Of a stretch of 64,000 nucleotides of DNA, positions 26,200-40,027 are shown piece after piece. The notes beneath the pieces are model-generated. The model worked only from the letters and a program-made list of their open reading frames with translations. It had not been told where the DNA came from and made no database searches. The position numbers were made by a program, and so were the translations under genes. Position 1 is the first letter of the stretch. The number at the start of each line of letters is the position of its first letter. The stretch comes from Rhodobacter sp. TJ_12 (lineage in GTDB: Bacteria > Pseudomonadota > Alphaproteobacteria > Rhodobacterales > Rhodobacteraceae), in contig NZ_NRRD01000013.1 in NCBI RefSeq assembly GCF_020023995.1, forward strand, positions 29,572 to 93,571. Reading direction: 5' to 3'.

Positions 26200-28998
26200 G
26201 TGACCGATACTCCCGACAGCTCGGATACCCTTGGCGAAACCCCGGAACGGCCCAGCCATTCCGGCCCCGTGGTTTCCATCGCCGAGGAGATGAAGACCGC
26301 CTATCTCGATTACGCCATGAGCGTGATCGTGAGCCGCGCGATCCCCGATCTGCGCGATGGGCTCAAGCCTGTGCACCGGCGCATCCTTTATGCGATGAGC
26401 GAAACCGGTAACACGCATGACAAGCCTTATCGCAAATCGGCCCGTCCGGTGGGCGATGTGATGGGGAAATACCACCCGCATGGCGACGCCGCGATCTATG
26501 ACGCGTTGGTGCGGATGGCGCAGGATTTCTCGATGTCGCTGCCGCTTCTGGATGGGCAGGGCAACTTCGGCTCGATGGATGGCGATAGCGCGGCGGCCAT
26601 GCGCTACACCGAGGTGCGGATGGACAAACCCTCTGCCTTCCTGCTGGCCGATATCGACAAGGACACGGTCGATTTCCAAGACAACTATGACGGCAAAGAC
26701 CGCGAACCCACGGTTCTGCCCGCGCGGTTCCCGAACATGCTGGTCAATGGCGCGGGCGGGATTGCCGTTGGCATGGCGACCAACATCCCGCCGCATAACT
26801 TGGGCGAGGTGGTCGATGCCACGCTGGCGCTGATCGACAACCCCGATATGTCGACCGAGGCGCTGATGGACATTGTCCCCGGCCCCGACTTCCCGACCGG
26901 TGCCCAAATCATGGGGCGCGGCGGGGCCCGCAAAGCCTATTTGGAAGGGCGCGGCTCGGTGATCATCCGAGCCAAAACCCGGGTCGAGGAAATCCGCAAG
27001 GATCGCTACGCCATTGTCGTGGATGAAATCCCCTATCAGGTGAACAAGTCCGCGATGATCGAAAAGATCGCCGATCTTGTGCGCGAAAAGCGCCTTGAAG
27101 GGATTTCGGGCATTGCCGATGAATCCGACCGCGTTGGCGTCCGGGTGGTGATTGAGCTTAAGCGCGATGCCACCGCCGATGTCGTATTGAACCAGCTTTA
27201 CCGCTTTACGCAGTTGCAAACCTCGTTTGGCTGCAACATGCTGGCGCTGAACGGGGGCCGTCCCGAGCAGCTGACGTTGCGCGATTTCCTCACGCATTTC
27301 ATCAGCTTCCGCGAAGAAGTTGTGGCGCGCCGCACGGCCTATGAACTGCGCAAGGCGCGCGAACGCAGCCATATTCTGTGTGGTCTGGCCGTCGCCGTTT
27401 CCAACGTCGATGAAGTCGTCGCCACGATCCGCGCCTCGAAAGACCCGGCCGAGGCGCGCGAAAAACTGATGACGCGGCGCTGGCCCGCGCATGACATTTT
27501 GGAATACCTCAAGCTGATCGATGATCCGCTGCATCCGGTGAATGACGACGGGACCTATAACCTGTCGGAAATTCAGGCGCGCGCGATCTTGGATTTGCGT
27601 CTGCAACGGCTCACCGCGATGGGCGTGCAAGAGGTCACCGACGAACTGGGCGAACTGGCGGGCAAGATCCGCGAATATCTGGCCATTCTGGCCTCGCGCG
27701 AGCGGATCATGGCGATCATCTCGGATGAATTGCGCGAGGTGAAAGAGCAATTCGCGGTGCCGCGCCGCACCGAGATTATCGATTGGGCGGGCGATCTGGA
27801 CGATGAAGACCTGATCGAACGCGAAGATATGGTGGTGACGATCACCTCTGGCGGCTACATCAAACGCACGCCTTTGGCCGAATTCCGCGCGCAACGCCGC
27901 GGCGGCAAGGGGCTGTCGTCGATGGCCACCAAAGAAGATGATGTGGTGACCACGCTGTTTGTGGCGAACACCCACACCCAGCTTTTGTTCTTCACCACCG
28001 ATGGCATGGTCTACAGCCTGAAATGCTGGCGGCTGCCGCTGGCGGGCCGAACCTCGAAGGGCAAGGCAATCGTCAATATCCTGCCGATCCCGCAAGGCGT
28101 GTCCATCGCCTCGCTGATGCCCGTCGATGCGCCCGAAGAAGAATGGGAAAACTACCAAGTCTTCTTCGCCACCTCCGAGGGCGACGTGCGCCGTAATGCG
28201 CTGTCGGACTTTGCCAAGGTGATGCGCAATGGCAAACGCGCGATGGAATTGCCCGAGGGCGTAACCTTGGTCGATACCCGCATGTGCACCGAAGAGGATG
28301 ACATCATGCTGGTGATGGCAGGCGGGCGCGCGATCCGCTTTCCGGTCACCGAAGTGCGTGTGTTCAAGGGCCGGTCTTCGACCGGGGTGCGCGGCGTGCG
28401 GCTGGCGCCGGGCGACAAGGTCGTGTCCATGTCCGTCATTCGCCATTTCGAGGCCGAGCCGTGGGAGCGCGAGGCGTTCGTCAAACGGTTCCGGGCCGAA
28501 TTGGGCGGCGAGGAAGAGACAGAGGTCGACACCGATGACGAGGCGGTCGAGGCCGAGGGCACCTTGTCCGAAGCGCGCTATGCCGAAATGCTGCAAGCGC
28601 AGAACCTGATTTTGACGATCACCGCCAAGGGCTTGGGCAAAATCTCGTCTTCGCACAACTATCCGGTGCGCGGCCGCGGTGGTCAGGGCGTCACGGCCTT
28701 TGAAAAATCGATGCGCGGCGGCCCGCTTGTGGCCTCGTTCCCGGTGGAACCCAGCGATCAGATCATGCTGGCCACCTCGACCGGGCAATCGATCCGCTGC
28801 CCGGTGGCGGGGATTTCCTTCCGCTCGCGCGCGGCAGGTGGTGTGAAGGTCTTTACCACCGGCAAGGATGAAGAGGTGGTTTCGGTCGCCCGGGTCGCGG
28901 ACACGGGCGAAGACGAGGGGGCCGAGGCAGCAGAGACCGCCGAGGCCACCGTGCCGGACGCGCCCGACGCGCCGCAAACGCCCGACACCGAGGCATAA
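26200..28998 (+). CDS. gyrA: DNA gyrase subunit A
   Basis: 932 residues starting at a GTG. N-terminal breakage-reunion domain with the active tyrosine Y136 in [11 protein letters not shown]-terminal beta-pinwheel with the GyrA-box region RRGGKGL. Residues around 500-520 form the coiled-coil part. The quinolone-determining segment is [18 protein letters not shown]: alanine (A97) stands where E. coli has S83, while D101 matches D87. Acidic, alanine-rich C-terminal tail. Acts with GyrB (not here) to supercoil DNA. Followed by a terminator. Confidence 0.96.
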   Translation: MTDTPDSSDTLGETPERPSHSGPVVSIAEEMKTAYLDYAMSVIVSRAIPDLRDGLKPVHRRILYAMSETGNTHDKPYRKSARPVGDVMGKYHPHGDAAIYDALVRMAQDFSMSLPLLDGQGNFGSMDGDSAAAMRYTEVRMDKPSAFLLADIDKDTVDFQDNYDGKDREPTVLPARFPNMLVNGAGGIAVGMATNIPPHNLGEVVDATLALIDNPDMSTEALMDIVPGPDFPTGAQIMGRGGARKAYLEGRGSVIIRAKTRVEEIRKDRYAIVVDEIPYQVNKSAMIEKIADLVREKRLEGISGIADESDRVGVRVVIELKRDATADVVLNQLYRFTQLQTSFGCNMLALNGGRPEQLTLRDFLTHFISFREEVVARRTAYELRKARERSHILCGLAVAVSNVDEVVATIRASKDPAEAREKLMTRRWPAHDILEYLKLIDDPLHPVNDDGTYNLSEIQARAILDLRLQRLTAMGVQEVTDELGELAGKIREYLAILASRERIMAIISDELREVKEQFAVPRRTEIIDWAGDLDDEDLIEREDMVVTITSGGYIKRTPLAEFRAQRRGGKGLSSMATKEDDVVTTLFVANTHTQLLFFTTDGMVYSLKCWRLPLAGRTSKGKAIVNILPIPQGVSIASLMPVDAPEEEWENYQVFFATSEGDVRRNALSDFAKVMRNGKRAMELPEGVTLVDTRMCTEEDDIMLVMAGGRAIRFPVTEVRVFKGRSSTGVRGVRLAPGDKVVSMSVIRHFEAEPWEREAFVKRFRAELGGEEETEVDTDDEAVEAEGTLSEARYAEMLQAQNLILTITAKGLGKISSSHNYPVRGRGGQGVTAFEKSMRGGPLVASFPVEPSDQIMLATSTGQSIRCPVAGISFRSRAAGGVKVFTTGKDEEVVSVARVADTGEDEGAEAAETAEATVPDAPDAPQTPDTEA

Positions 28999-29003
28999 GA
29001 TTT

Positions 29004-29037
29004 GGGGCGGGGGCCACGGCCCCTGCCCCGTTTCTTT
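29004..29037 (+). terminator. Rho-independent terminator after gyrA
   Basis: GC-rich 12-bp stem (GGGGCGGGGGCC / GGCCCCTGCCCC, one G-T pair) with a tight loop, followed by GTTTCTTT, five bases after the stop codon. Confidence 0.7.
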
Positions 29038-29096
29038 GCAATTAAGGCTTTCTCAAGCCCTTTGTGCTTTCTTGCTGTTACCTGCGGGAGGACAGC

Positions 29097-29447
29097 ATGA
29101 ACCTTTACCACTGCATGATCGAACTCAAGAGCGACGCCAAGGCGCTGGCCTTTGCCGCCTCGGTCGAACAATGGATGGGGGAGCTTAAGGCGCTCAATCT
29201 GATTGGCGGCTGGCGGTTGATGCGGCGCAAGCTCGGGCTGGCCAGCACCATGCACGAAGCGTTTCTGCTGGAGATTGAGGTGAATGACCTTGGCGCGCTG
29301 GAAGATGCCTTTCAGGCGGTGGCCGGGCTCAATGAGACCGAAATGCGCCATTACGAACTGATGCATGGGATGATCGCATCATATCATGTTGGGGTCTATC
29401 GCCCCTTCCCCGACCCCGAACGCCGCGAGCGCGTCGCGCTGATCTAA
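29097..29447 (+). CDS. Conserved-looking hypothetical protein, 116 residues
   Basis: ATG 29097 with GGGAGGA upstream. Predicted mixed alpha/beta: MNLYHCMIELKSDAKALAF, WRLMRRKLGL, FLLEIEVNDLGALEDAFQ, and a histidine-rich HYELMHGMIASYH stretch near the end. Looks like a small ferredoxin-fold (dimeric alpha-beta barrel) protein, but I do not recognise it. Sits alone between the gyrA terminator and trmFO. Confidence 0.7.
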   Translation: MNLYHCMIELKSDAKALAFAASVEQWMGELKALNLIGGWRLMRRKLGLASTMHEAFLLEIEVNDLGALEDAFQAVAGLNETEMRHYELMHGMIASYHVGVYRPFPDPERRERVALI

Positions 29448-29488
29448 GCGGGCTTTCCTTTTGTGACGTGGCACCCTAAATCGGCGCC

Positions 29489-30832
29489 ATGACACAGACA
29501 CTTCATATCATTGGTGCGGGCCTTGCGGGCTCGGAAGCGGCGTGGCAGGCGGCACAGGCGGGCGTGCCCGTGGTGGTGCATGAGATGCGCCCGAAAGTGG
29601 GAACCTTCGCGCATAGCAGCGGTGACTGCGCCGAGATGGTCTGCTCCAACTCTTTCCGCTCAGATGATGACGAGCGCAATGCCGTGGGGCTGTTGCATTG
29701 GGAAATGCGCGCGGCGGGTGGGCTGATCATGGAAATGGCGGACCGCCATGCCCTGCCCGCAGGCGGCGCGCTGGCGGTGGACCGCGAGGCGTTTTCGGGC
29801 GCGGTCACCGCAGCGCTGCGCGCCCATCCGCTGGTGTCTTTTTCCGAAGAAGAAGTGACCGAATTGCCCCAAGACGGGCCTTGGATCGTCGCCACCGGGC
29901 CGTTGACCTCGGGGCGCTTGGCCGACAGCATCCGCAGCGTGACGGGCGCGGAAAGTCTCGCCTTTTTCGATGCGATCGCGCCGATCGTGCATGCCGACAC
30001 AATCGATATGGATATTGCGTGGCGGCAAAGCCGCTACGACAAGGGCGAGACCGAAGAAGAGCGCAAGGCCTATATCAACTGCCCGATGACCCGAGACGAA
30101 TACGAGGCCTTCATCGACGCGCTTTTGGCCGCCGAAAAGACCGAGTTTCACGAGGGCGAGACGGCAGGCTATTTCGATGGCTGCCTGCCGATTGAGGTGA
30201 TGGCGGAACGCGGGCGCGAAACGCTGCGCCACGGGCCGATGAAGCCGGTGGGTCTGACCAATCCGCATGATCCGGCCACCAAATCCTATGCGGTGGTGCA
30301 GCTGCGCCGCGACAATGCCTTGGGCACGCTTTACAACATCGTCGGCTTTCAAACCAAGATGAAGTATGGCGCACAAACCGCTGTTTTTAAAATGATCCCC
30401 GGGCTACAGAATGCGTCTTTCGCGCGACTTGGCGGCATTCACCGCAACACATTCCTGAATTCGCCAACGCTGCTGGATGGTCAGATGCGGCTGCGCCAAC
30501 GCCCGAACCTGCGCTTTGCGGGCCAAGTGACGGGCGTGGAAGGCTATGTCGAAAGCGCGGCGATGGGTTTGCTGGCGGGGCGCATGGCCGCCGCCGAGAT
30601 CAAGGGGCAAAGCCTGCCCCCGCCGGGCTTTGAAACAGCGATGGGCGCGCTGGTCAATCACATCACCGGCGGGGCCGAGGCCAAGACCTTCCAGCCGATG
30701 AATGTGAACTTTGGCCTGTTCCCCCCGCTGGAGGCCGCGCGCGGCGGGCGCAAAGGCCGCAAAGACCGTTACAAAGGCTATACCGACCGCGCCAAAGAGG
30801 TGTTCACCGCTTGGCTTGCCGCGCAGGCATGA
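29489..30832 (+). CDS. trmFO: Folate/FAD-dependent tRNA (uracil-54) methyltransferase TrmFO
   Basis: 447 residues. N-terminal FAD-binding motif [14 protein letters not shown], then the TrmFO-specific [20 protein letters not shown] and [10 protein letters not shown] segments, and the C-terminal [15 protein letters not shown]. It makes ribothymidine at position 54 of tRNA using methylenetetrahydrofolate and FADH2. The stop overlaps gluQ by four bases. Confidence 0.95.
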   Translation: MTQTLHIIGAGLAGSEAAWQAAQAGVPVVVHEMRPKVGTFAHSSGDCAEMVCSNSFRSDDDERNAVGLLHWEMRAAGGLIMEMADRHALPAGGALAVDREAFSGAVTAALRAHPLVSFSEEEVTELPQDGPWIVATGPLTSGRLADSIRSVTGAESLAFFDAIAPIVHADTIDMDIAWRQSRYDKGETEEERKAYINCPMTRDEYEAFIDALLAAEKTEFHEGETAGYFDGCLPIEVMAERGRETLRHGPMKPVGLTNPHDPATKSYAVVQLRRDNALGTLYNIVGFQTKMKYGAQTAVFKMIPGLQNASFARLGGIHRNTFLNSPTLLDGQMRLRQRPNLRFAGQVTGVEGYVESAAMGLLAGRMAAAEIKGQSLPPPGFETAMGALVNHITGGAEAKTFQPMNVNFGLFPPLEAARGGRKGRKDRYKGYTDRAKEVFTAWLAAQA

Positions 30833-31665
30833 TCACCCGCTTTGCCCCTTCGCCCACCGGCCCGCTGCATCTGGGCCATGCCTATGCTGCGCTTGTGGCG
30901 CATGACATGGCGCGGGCGGCGGGCGGGCACTTTCTGCTGCGGATAGAGGATATCGACCGGGCGCGGTCCAAACCCGAATGGGAAGCGCAGATTTATGATG
31001 ATCTGCGCTGGCTCGGGCTCAGCTGGGATGGCGCGGTGATGCGCCAATCCGACCGTCTGCCCGCCTATCGCGCGACGCTGCAAAAGCTTTGGGACCGGGG
31101 CCTGCTTTACGCCTGCGACTGCACGCGCCGCGATATCGAAGCGGCCGTCGCCGCACCCCAAGAAGGCGCGCCACTTGGCCCCGATGGGATCATTTATCCC
31201 GGCACTTGCCGCGCCAAAGGCGCGCCCAAACCCGGCCAGCCGCTGCCGAAAGCCGCGCTGCGCCTGCGCATGGATCTGGCGGCAAGCGATTGTTCTTTCG
31301 TGGAAACCGGCCCCGCTTTCCACGGCACGCATCCCATCACCCCCGCGCAAATGACAAACAGCGTGGGCGATGTGGTGCTGGCGCGGCGGGAAATGGGCAC
31401 CTCTTACCACCTCGCCGTGGTGCTCGATGATGCCGCCCAAGGCATCACCCATGTCACGCGCGGCGAAGATCTGTTCGACGCCACGGCGATCCATGTCACG
31501 CTGCAAAACCTGCTGGGCCTGCCGGTGCCGGTGTTCCACCACCACGGGCTGATCCGCGATGCGGCGGGCAAGCGGCTGGCCAAACGCGATGACGCGCGCG
31601 CTTTGGCCAAATACCGCGCCGAAGGGGCCAGCCCCGCAGACATCCGCCGCCTTGTGGGTCTTTAA
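30829..31665 (+). CDS. gluQ: Glutamyl-Q tRNA(Asp) synthetase
   Basis: 278 residues, much shorter than a glutamyl-tRNA synthetase because the anticodon-binding domain is missing. Class I signatures [19 protein letters not shown] and [12 protein letters not shown] (KLSK-like). Zinc site: CDC in [10 protein letters not shown] plus YPGTC. It activates glutamate and attaches it to queuosine in tRNA-Asp. Second tRNA-modification gene of the trmFO-gluQ operon. Confidence 0.93.
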   Translation: MITRFAPSPTGPLHLGHAYAALVAHDMARAAGGHFLLRIEDIDRARSKPEWEAQIYDDLRWLGLSWDGAVMRQSDRLPAYRATLQKLWDRGLLYACDCTRRDIEAAVAAPQEGAPLGPDGIIYPGTCRAKGAPKPGQPLPKAALRLRMDLAASDCSFVETGPAFHGTHPITPAQMTNSVGDVVLARREMGTSYHLAVVLDDAAQGITHVTRGEDLFDATAIHVTLQNLLGLPVPVFHHHGLIRDAAGKRLAKRDDARALAKYRAEGASPADIRRLVGL

Positions 31666-31712
31666 ACCGTCGCAGCGCTTATGCTTCGACTTTGCGGAAA
31701 TATCCCCAGAGA

Positions 31713-31727
31713 GTCTCCGAAGGAGAC
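31713..31727. repeat. Short hairpin between convergent gluQ and hisI
   Basis: Perfect arms GTCTCC / GGAGAC around GAA, followed by a C/G-rich second inverted repeat. It has no T run. Could stop transcription from both sides or be a REP-like element. Confidence 0.35.
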
Positions 31728-31755
31728 CGGGGGCAGCGGCCCCGCCCCAGCTTGG

Positions 31756-32118
31756 TCACGCCTCCATCGGCTCCATGATTTCGACCTCTTGGCCCTCGCG
31801 CACCGCAGTATAAAAACACGACCGACGGTTGGTGTGGCAGGCGGGCCCGATTTGATCGACCAGCAACAGCAGGCAATCGCGGTCGCAATCGATGCGCAAT
31901 TCGACCAGCTTTTGCACATGGCCCGAGCTTTCGCCCTTGGCCCAGAAGCTTTGGCGCGAGCGGCTCCAATAGGTCACCTGCCCGGTTTCCAGTGTCCGCG
32001 CCAGGCTTTCGGCATTCATCCATGCCATCATCAGCACCGCGCCAGTGGCGTGATCTTGCGCAATCGCGGGGATCAGCCCGTTTGCATCATATTTCAGGCT
32101 GGCAGTCTCGAAACCCAT
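31756..32118 (-). CDS. hisI: Phosphoribosyl-AMP cyclohydrolase
   Basis: 120 residues, stand-alone HisI without the HisE domain. Start set at ATG 32118 because GGAGG lies five bases upstream; the earlier in-frame start would place that site inside the gene. Motifs: [18 protein letters not shown], the metal ligands D77-x-D79-x-D81, and the zinc cysteines C94 and C101 in [13 protein letters not shown]. Third step of histidine synthesis. Other his genes are not in the window. Confidence 0.95.
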   Translation of the reverse strand: MGFETASLKYDANGLIPAIAQDHATGAVLMMAWMNAESLARTLETGQVTYWSRSRQSFWAKGESSGHVQKLVELRIDCDRDCLLLLVDQIGPACHTNRRSCFYTAVREGQEVEIMEPMEA

Positions 32119-32186
32119 GCTTTCCTCCACGGCGGCTGCGGTCTATCTACCCCCCTAAACGGCCAAGGAAAACCCCGGGGGATGCG

Positions 32187-32612
32187 ATGAGCGACCTGTT
32201 CAAACTTTACGCCGATCGGGTGCTGGCCTTGGCAGCCGATATTCCGCTGACCGATCCGATTGACGCGCCCAGCCATCACGCCACGGCGCGCGCACCGCTA
32301 TGCGGCTCGAATATCTCCGTGGCGCTGCGGCTGAAGGGCGATAAGATCGCGGCCTTTAGCCAAAGCGTGCATGCCTGCGCCTTGGGGCAGGCCTCGGCGG
32401 CGATCTTTGCGGGTCAGGTGATTGGCCGCACGGCGGAGGAGGTGCAGGCTTTACGCGAAGCTTTGGCCGACATGTTAAAAGGCGGGCCCGTGCCCGGCGC
32501 GCCCTTTGGCGACTATGAAGTGTTACAGGCCGCGCGCGATTATCCCAACCGCCATGCCTCGATTCTGCTGGCCCCGGACGCGACGTTGAAAGCCCTGCGC
32601 GGCACAACCTGA
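32187..32612 (+). CDS. IscU/SufU-like scaffold protein lacking the third cysteine
   Basis: 141 residues from ATG 32187, divergent from hisI. IscU-like fold: [19 protein letters not shown] with C39, then [15 protein letters not shown] with C64. The third scaffold cysteine, expected before the C-terminal helix, is absent ([10 protein letters not shown]). Either a degenerate scaffold or a protein with a different ligand set. No desulfurase adjoins it. Confidence 0.78.
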   Translation: MSDLFKLYADRVLALAADIPLTDPIDAPSHHATARAPLCGSNISVALRLKGDKIAAFSQSVHACALGQASAAIFAGQVIGRTAEEVQALREALADMLKGGPVPGAPFGDYEVLQAARDYPNRHASILLAPDATLKALRGTT

Positions 32613-32674
32613 AACGGCTTAACGCTTGCGCAAGGTGGTCATGCCATGGTGACGCAACTTTGCGCGAGCCCTTC

Positions 32675-34084
32675 ATGACCCAGACCGACTCTTACGCTTC
32701 CGATTCTGCCCAGACCGCGGGCCGTGTCGACCGCATCGCCCAAGATGCGCTGCTGCTTGGCCGCGATGTGGCCGAGGTGGCGGGCGCGCTTGATGCGCTT
32801 GAAAAACACATCGATGCGCAAATGCGCCTGTTGCGCGATGCGCAATCCTCTGCCGAAACGGTGCAAGATGCCAATGCCCGGGTGATGGATGGCGCCGAAC
32901 GGGTCAGCCGCTCGGCGGATGTGACGCTGGATCTGGTCGAGGGCACGGTGGCGCAATTGCGCGAAACCAGCACCCATGCCCAGACCATTGCCGCCTGGGT
33001 GCGCGCCGCCATCGCAAGGATGGAGGAAATCAACGCCACGCTGATCAAGGTGCAGGCCGAAAACGCCGAGATCAAATCTGTCTCGAAACAGGTCAACATT
33101 CTGGCGATCAACGCAAAAATCGAGGCCGCCCGGGCCGGCGATTCCGGCAAGGGCTTTGCCGTTGTGGCCGAGGCGATCAATGAGTTGTCTCACAAGACCG
33201 CCGCCGCCGCCGATGGGATCGGCACTGCGGTGGGCGGGCTAAGTGCCTCGGTCGGGGCGCTGCATGACGAGGCCGGGGCCATTTCCAACGATGCCGAAGC
33301 CGTGCTGACCGGGGCTGCGGGCACCGATACCGCGCTGGGGCGCATGGTCGAGGGGCTGAAAATGACGCGCGGAGCGGTGAGCGATATCACCGCGCGCGCA
33401 GGCGAGGTGAACACCGCCAATGCGACCTTTGCCCCCGCCTTCCAGCGCATGGCCGATAGCATGAGCAGCACCTCCACCGAGGTGCATCAGGCCGCCGAAA
33501 AAACCCAAGCGCTGATTCTGGCGGGCGAGACCATCGTGCAAGAGGCGGTTGAGCTGGGTGGCGCCACCACCGATGACACGTTTATCCGCGCCGCACAGGA
33601 GGCCGCGACCGAAATCGCGCAAATTTTCGAACAGGCGATTTCCAGCGGCAAAATCACCACGGGCAAGCTGTTTGACAGCCGCTATGCGCCGATTGCCGGA
33701 ACCGACCCCGAGCAAGTGATGGCCCCCTTCACCGAGTTCACGGATGCGGTTTTGCCCGAGGTGCAAGAACGGATGCTGACGCTCTCGCCCGATATCGTGT
33801 TCTGCGCGGCGGTGGATCGCAACGGCTATCTGCCGACGCACAACCTGAAATTTTCGCAGCCGCAAAGCGCCGATCCGGTCTGGAACGCCGCCAACTGCCG
33901 CAACCGGCGGATCTTCAACGACCGCGTCGGCCTGCGCGCCGGGCAATCGACCGCGCCCTTCTTGTTGCAGATTTACCGGCGCGACATGGGTGGCGGCGAA
34001 TTTGCGCTGATGAAAGACCTGTCGGCCCCGATCTTCGTTGCCGGGCGGCATTGGGGCGGGTTGCGGCTGGCCTATCGAATGTAG
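32675..34084 (+). CDS. Soluble methyl-accepting chemotaxis-type transducer with C-terminal sensor
   Basis: 469 residues from ATG 32675 (a TTG 15 bases upstream is weaker). No membrane segment. Helical throughout 15-325, with the signalling hairpin tip at about 133-172 ([20 protein letters not shown] then [17 protein letters not shown]). The C-terminal 330-469 part is a separate mixed alpha/beta domain with [25 protein letters not shown] and [17 protein letters not shown], which looks like a Cache/PAS-related sensor. A cytoplasmic cluster receptor for an internal signal is the best guess. Confidence 0.88.
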   Translation: MTQTDSYASDSAQTAGRVDRIAQDALLLGRDVAEVAGALDALEKHIDAQMRLLRDAQSSAETVQDANARVMDGAERVSRSADVTLDLVEGTVAQLRETSTHAQTIAAWVRAAIARMEEINATLIKVQAENAEIKSVSKQVNILAINAKIEAARAGDSGKGFAVVAEAINELSHKTAAAADGIGTAVGGLSASVGALHDEAGAISNDAEAVLTGAAGTDTALGRMVEGLKMTRGAVSDITARAGEVNTANATFAPAFQRMADSMSSTSTEVHQAAEKTQALILAGETIVQEAVELGGATTDDTFIRAAQEAATEIAQIFEQAISSGKITTGKLFDSRYAPIAGTDPEQVMAPFTEFTDAVLPEVQERMLTLSPDIVFCAAVDRNGYLPTHNLKFSQPQSADPVWNAANCRNRRIFNDRVGLRAGQSTAPFLLQIYRRDMGGGEFALMKDLSAPIFVAGRHWGGLRLAYRM

Positions 34085-34140
34085 CGCCGCGCCCAAACTG
34101 CGCGTGGCGCCCTGCCCCACAGCGGCGCACGTCTTTTATC

Positions 34141-34177
34141 AAAACAAAAAAACGCCGCCATCGCGGGGATGGCGGCG
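34141..34177 (-). terminator. Rho-independent terminator for the leftward ligA-recG-small protein unit
   Basis: Perfect 10-bp stem CGCCGCCATC / GATGGCGGCG with a five-base loop; on the minus strand it is followed by seven T, G and four T. It therefore ends leftward transcription, not the chemotaxis gene on the plus strand. 135 bp beyond the 40-residue gene. Confidence 0.88.
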
Positions 34178-34311
34178 CAGGCATGCGCTTTCGGGTAAAC
34201 CTAGGGACAGGCGCCGCGAGCGTTGGGACAGTCGGCGGCAAAGCGCGAGGCAGTGAACAGGTGGGCCAGAACATCGGCCCGAACAGGCAACTCGTCACAA
34301 AGGCAAAAGGA

Positions 34312-34434
34312 TCAGAAAAGACCGGGCAGATAGAGCACGGCCATAAAGGTGACGCACAGCGACAGCGCCCCCAGCGCATCTTGCACCAATTCGGCGGTGT
34401 TCCGGTCGGCAATCGTGTTCAAGGCGTGGCGCAT
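34312..34434 (-). CDS. 40-residue membrane protein behind a LexA-type box
   Basis: ATG 34434 with a good AAAGGAGAG site, TGA at 34312-34314. The first 18 residues are polar helix (MRHALNTIADRNTAELVQ), the last 20 a single hydrophobic segment containing LSLCVTFMAVLYLPG and ending in GLF, so a one-pass inner-membrane peptide is predicted. It lies 72 bp after recG and before a strong terminator, and an SOS box is centred about 62 bp before its start. In Caulobacter the SOS-induced SidA is likewise a tiny one-pass membrane protein, which blocks division. Homology is not claimed. Confidence 0.72.
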   Translation of the reverse strand: MRHALNTIADRNTAELVQDALGALSLCVTFMAVLYLPGLF

Positions 34435-34488
34435 CTGTCTCTCCTTTCGTGTTGCCCTTTTGTTCTCACTTTATCGCCGCGCCGTCAA

Positions 34489-34503
34489 GAACATTTTGAG
34501 AAC
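34489..34503. promoter_or_regulatory. Alphaproteobacterial LexA (SOS) box
   Basis: Plus strand GAAC-N7-GAAC; on the minus strand this reads ATGTTCT-CAAA-ATGTTCT, a 7-base direct repeat with an 11-bp period. It matches the alphaproteobacterial consensus GTTC-N7-GTTC and sits 55-69 bp before the 40-residue gene, overlapping the recG stop region. LexA binding is inferred. Confidence 0.65.
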
Positions 34504-34506
34504 ATC

Positions 34507-38813
<4,307 letters not shown>

Positions 38814-39527
38814 TCAGGCGCTGGCCGCGATGCGACGATCCATATCGCCCTGATCAGGGTCACGCAGCACATAGCCACGGCCCCAGACGGTTTCGATGTA
38901 GTTTTCGCCGCCGGTGACTTCAGCCAACTTCTTGCGCAACTTACAAATGAACACGTCGATGATTTTCAGTTCCGGCTCATCCATCCCGCCATAAAGGTGG
39001 TTGAGGAACATTTCCTTGGTCAGCGTCGTGCCCTTGCGCAGGCTCAACAGCTCCAACATCTGGTATTCTTTACCGGTCAGATGCACAGGCTTGCCGGCAA
39101 CTTCCACGGTTTTCGCGTCCAGATTGACCGAGATTTTCCCGGTGCGGATGATCGACTGGGAATGGCCTTTGGACCGGCGGATGATCGCATGGATGCGGGC
39201 CACCAGCTCTTCACGATGGAAGGGCTTGGTCATGTAGTCATCGGCCCCAAAGCCAAAGCCTTTGATCTTGTTCTCGGTGTCGTCCGCACCGGTCAGGATC
39301 AGGATCGGCGTATCGATCCGCGCAAGGCGCAACTGGCGCAGCACGTCCAGCCCGTTCATATCGGGCAAGTTCAGATCGAGCAGGATCAGATCGTAATCGT
39401 AGAGCTTTGCAAGATCGATCCCTTCCTCCCCCAAATCTGTGCAATAGACATTGAGGTTGGCATGCGTCAGCATCAGCTCGATGCTGCGCGAGGTGGTTGG
39501 ATCGTCTTCAACCAACAAAATCCGCAT
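38814..39527 (-). CDS. ctrA: Cell-cycle response regulator CtrA
   Basis: 237 residues of the OmpR type. Receiver with acidic pocket VEDD, phosphoacceptor D51 in [10 protein letters not shown], and K in DDYMTKPF; output winged helix with [19 protein letters not shown] and [10 protein letters not shown]. The receiver and the recognition helix match Caulobacter CtrA closely. In Rhodobacterales CtrA is usually non-essential and drives motility, gene-transfer-agent and communication genes. The CtrA-type box at 39581 suggests autoregulation. Confidence 0.96.
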   Translation of the reverse strand: MRILLVEDDPTTSRSIELMLTHANLNVYCTDLGEEGIDLAKLYDYDLILLDLNLPDMNGLDVLRQLRLARIDTPILILTGADDTENKIKGFGFGADDYMTKPFHREELVARIHAIIRRSKGHSQSIIRTGKISVNLDAKTVEVAGKPVHLTGKEYQMLELLSLRKGTTLTKEMFLNHLYGGMDEPELKIIDVFICKLRKKLAEVTGGENYIETVWGRGYVLRDPDQGDMDRRIAASA

Positions 39528-39580
39528 CCTGGGTTCTCCGCATTAATCCCTCGATCACGTTTGACCTTGGCAGCAAATGG

Positions 39581-39595
39581 TTAACGCCCAGTTAC
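39581..39595. promoter_or_regulatory. CtrA-type box upstream of ctrA
   Basis: TTAA-CGCCCAG-TTAC, seven of eight consensus bases of TTAA-N7-TTAA, 54-68 bp before the ctrA start. Fits the known autoregulation of ctrA in Caulobacter. Confidence 0.55.
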
Positions 39596-39622
39596 TCTCA
39601 CACGTTTTATCCTATTTGCAAC

Positions 39623-39901
39623 CTAAAGTTGTCTATATTTTTGAATCGCAGTCACCTTTAGACCGGCGATTCCGTGCTTTTTGACCGCATCGGTCCAAAT
39701 GTCGAACTCTTCATCCGACAAACCATAGCGTTCCAGCACCTCAGAGCGCGTGATCAGCCCGAAGGTGACCGCTTGCACGATGGTTGCTTTGCGCGACGCC
39801 ACCCAACGACGCGTTTCTTTCGGCGGCAGATCGGCGCGCGTCAAGATCGTGCCATCGGGCAAGGTCACTGCGCGCGGACCGTCGACTTTTTTCAGATACA
39901 T
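39623..39901 (-). CDS. sciP: SciP-type DUF1153 protein (CtrA co-regulator)
   Basis: 92 residues from ATG 39901. Shares the SciP core LPDGTILTRADLPPKETRRW, then WVASRKATIVQAV, GLITRSEVLERYGLSDEEF and the end GIAGLKVTAIQKYRQL with the 93-residue Caulobacter protein. SciP binds CtrA and limits its activity, and may bind DNA. Placed directly upstream of ctrA on the same strand, 95 bp apart. Confidence 0.88.
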   Translation of the reverse strand: MYLKKVDGPRAVTLPDGTILTRADLPPKETRRWVASRKATIVQAVTFGLITRSEVLERYGLSDEEFDIWTDAVKKHGIAGLKVTAIQKYRQL

Positions 39902-39948
39902 GGGTTCACCCCCGGCTTCTTCGATGGAGGGAGTTTGCCCACAGGGAC

Positions 39949-39963
39949 TTAACGCTGCGTTTA
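39949..39963. promoter_or_regulatory. Near-consensus CtrA box between sciP and mnmA
   Basis: TTAA-CGCTGCG-TTTA, seven of eight consensus bases, 48-62 bp before sciP and 65 bp before mnmA on the other side. SciP is a direct CtrA target in Caulobacter, so the position is sensible. Confidence 0.4.
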
Positions 39964-40027
39964 GCGCGGGGTTGAGAAAGCGTCGCATTTTCCTATATTT
40001 CGTCATTCTGGTTAAAGGACTGCACTC

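Noticed and set aside
25558..28977. 1139-codon antisense frame over gyrA
   Set aside because: Shadow of gyrA codon bias; His/Arg/Gln-rich, no recognisable fold.
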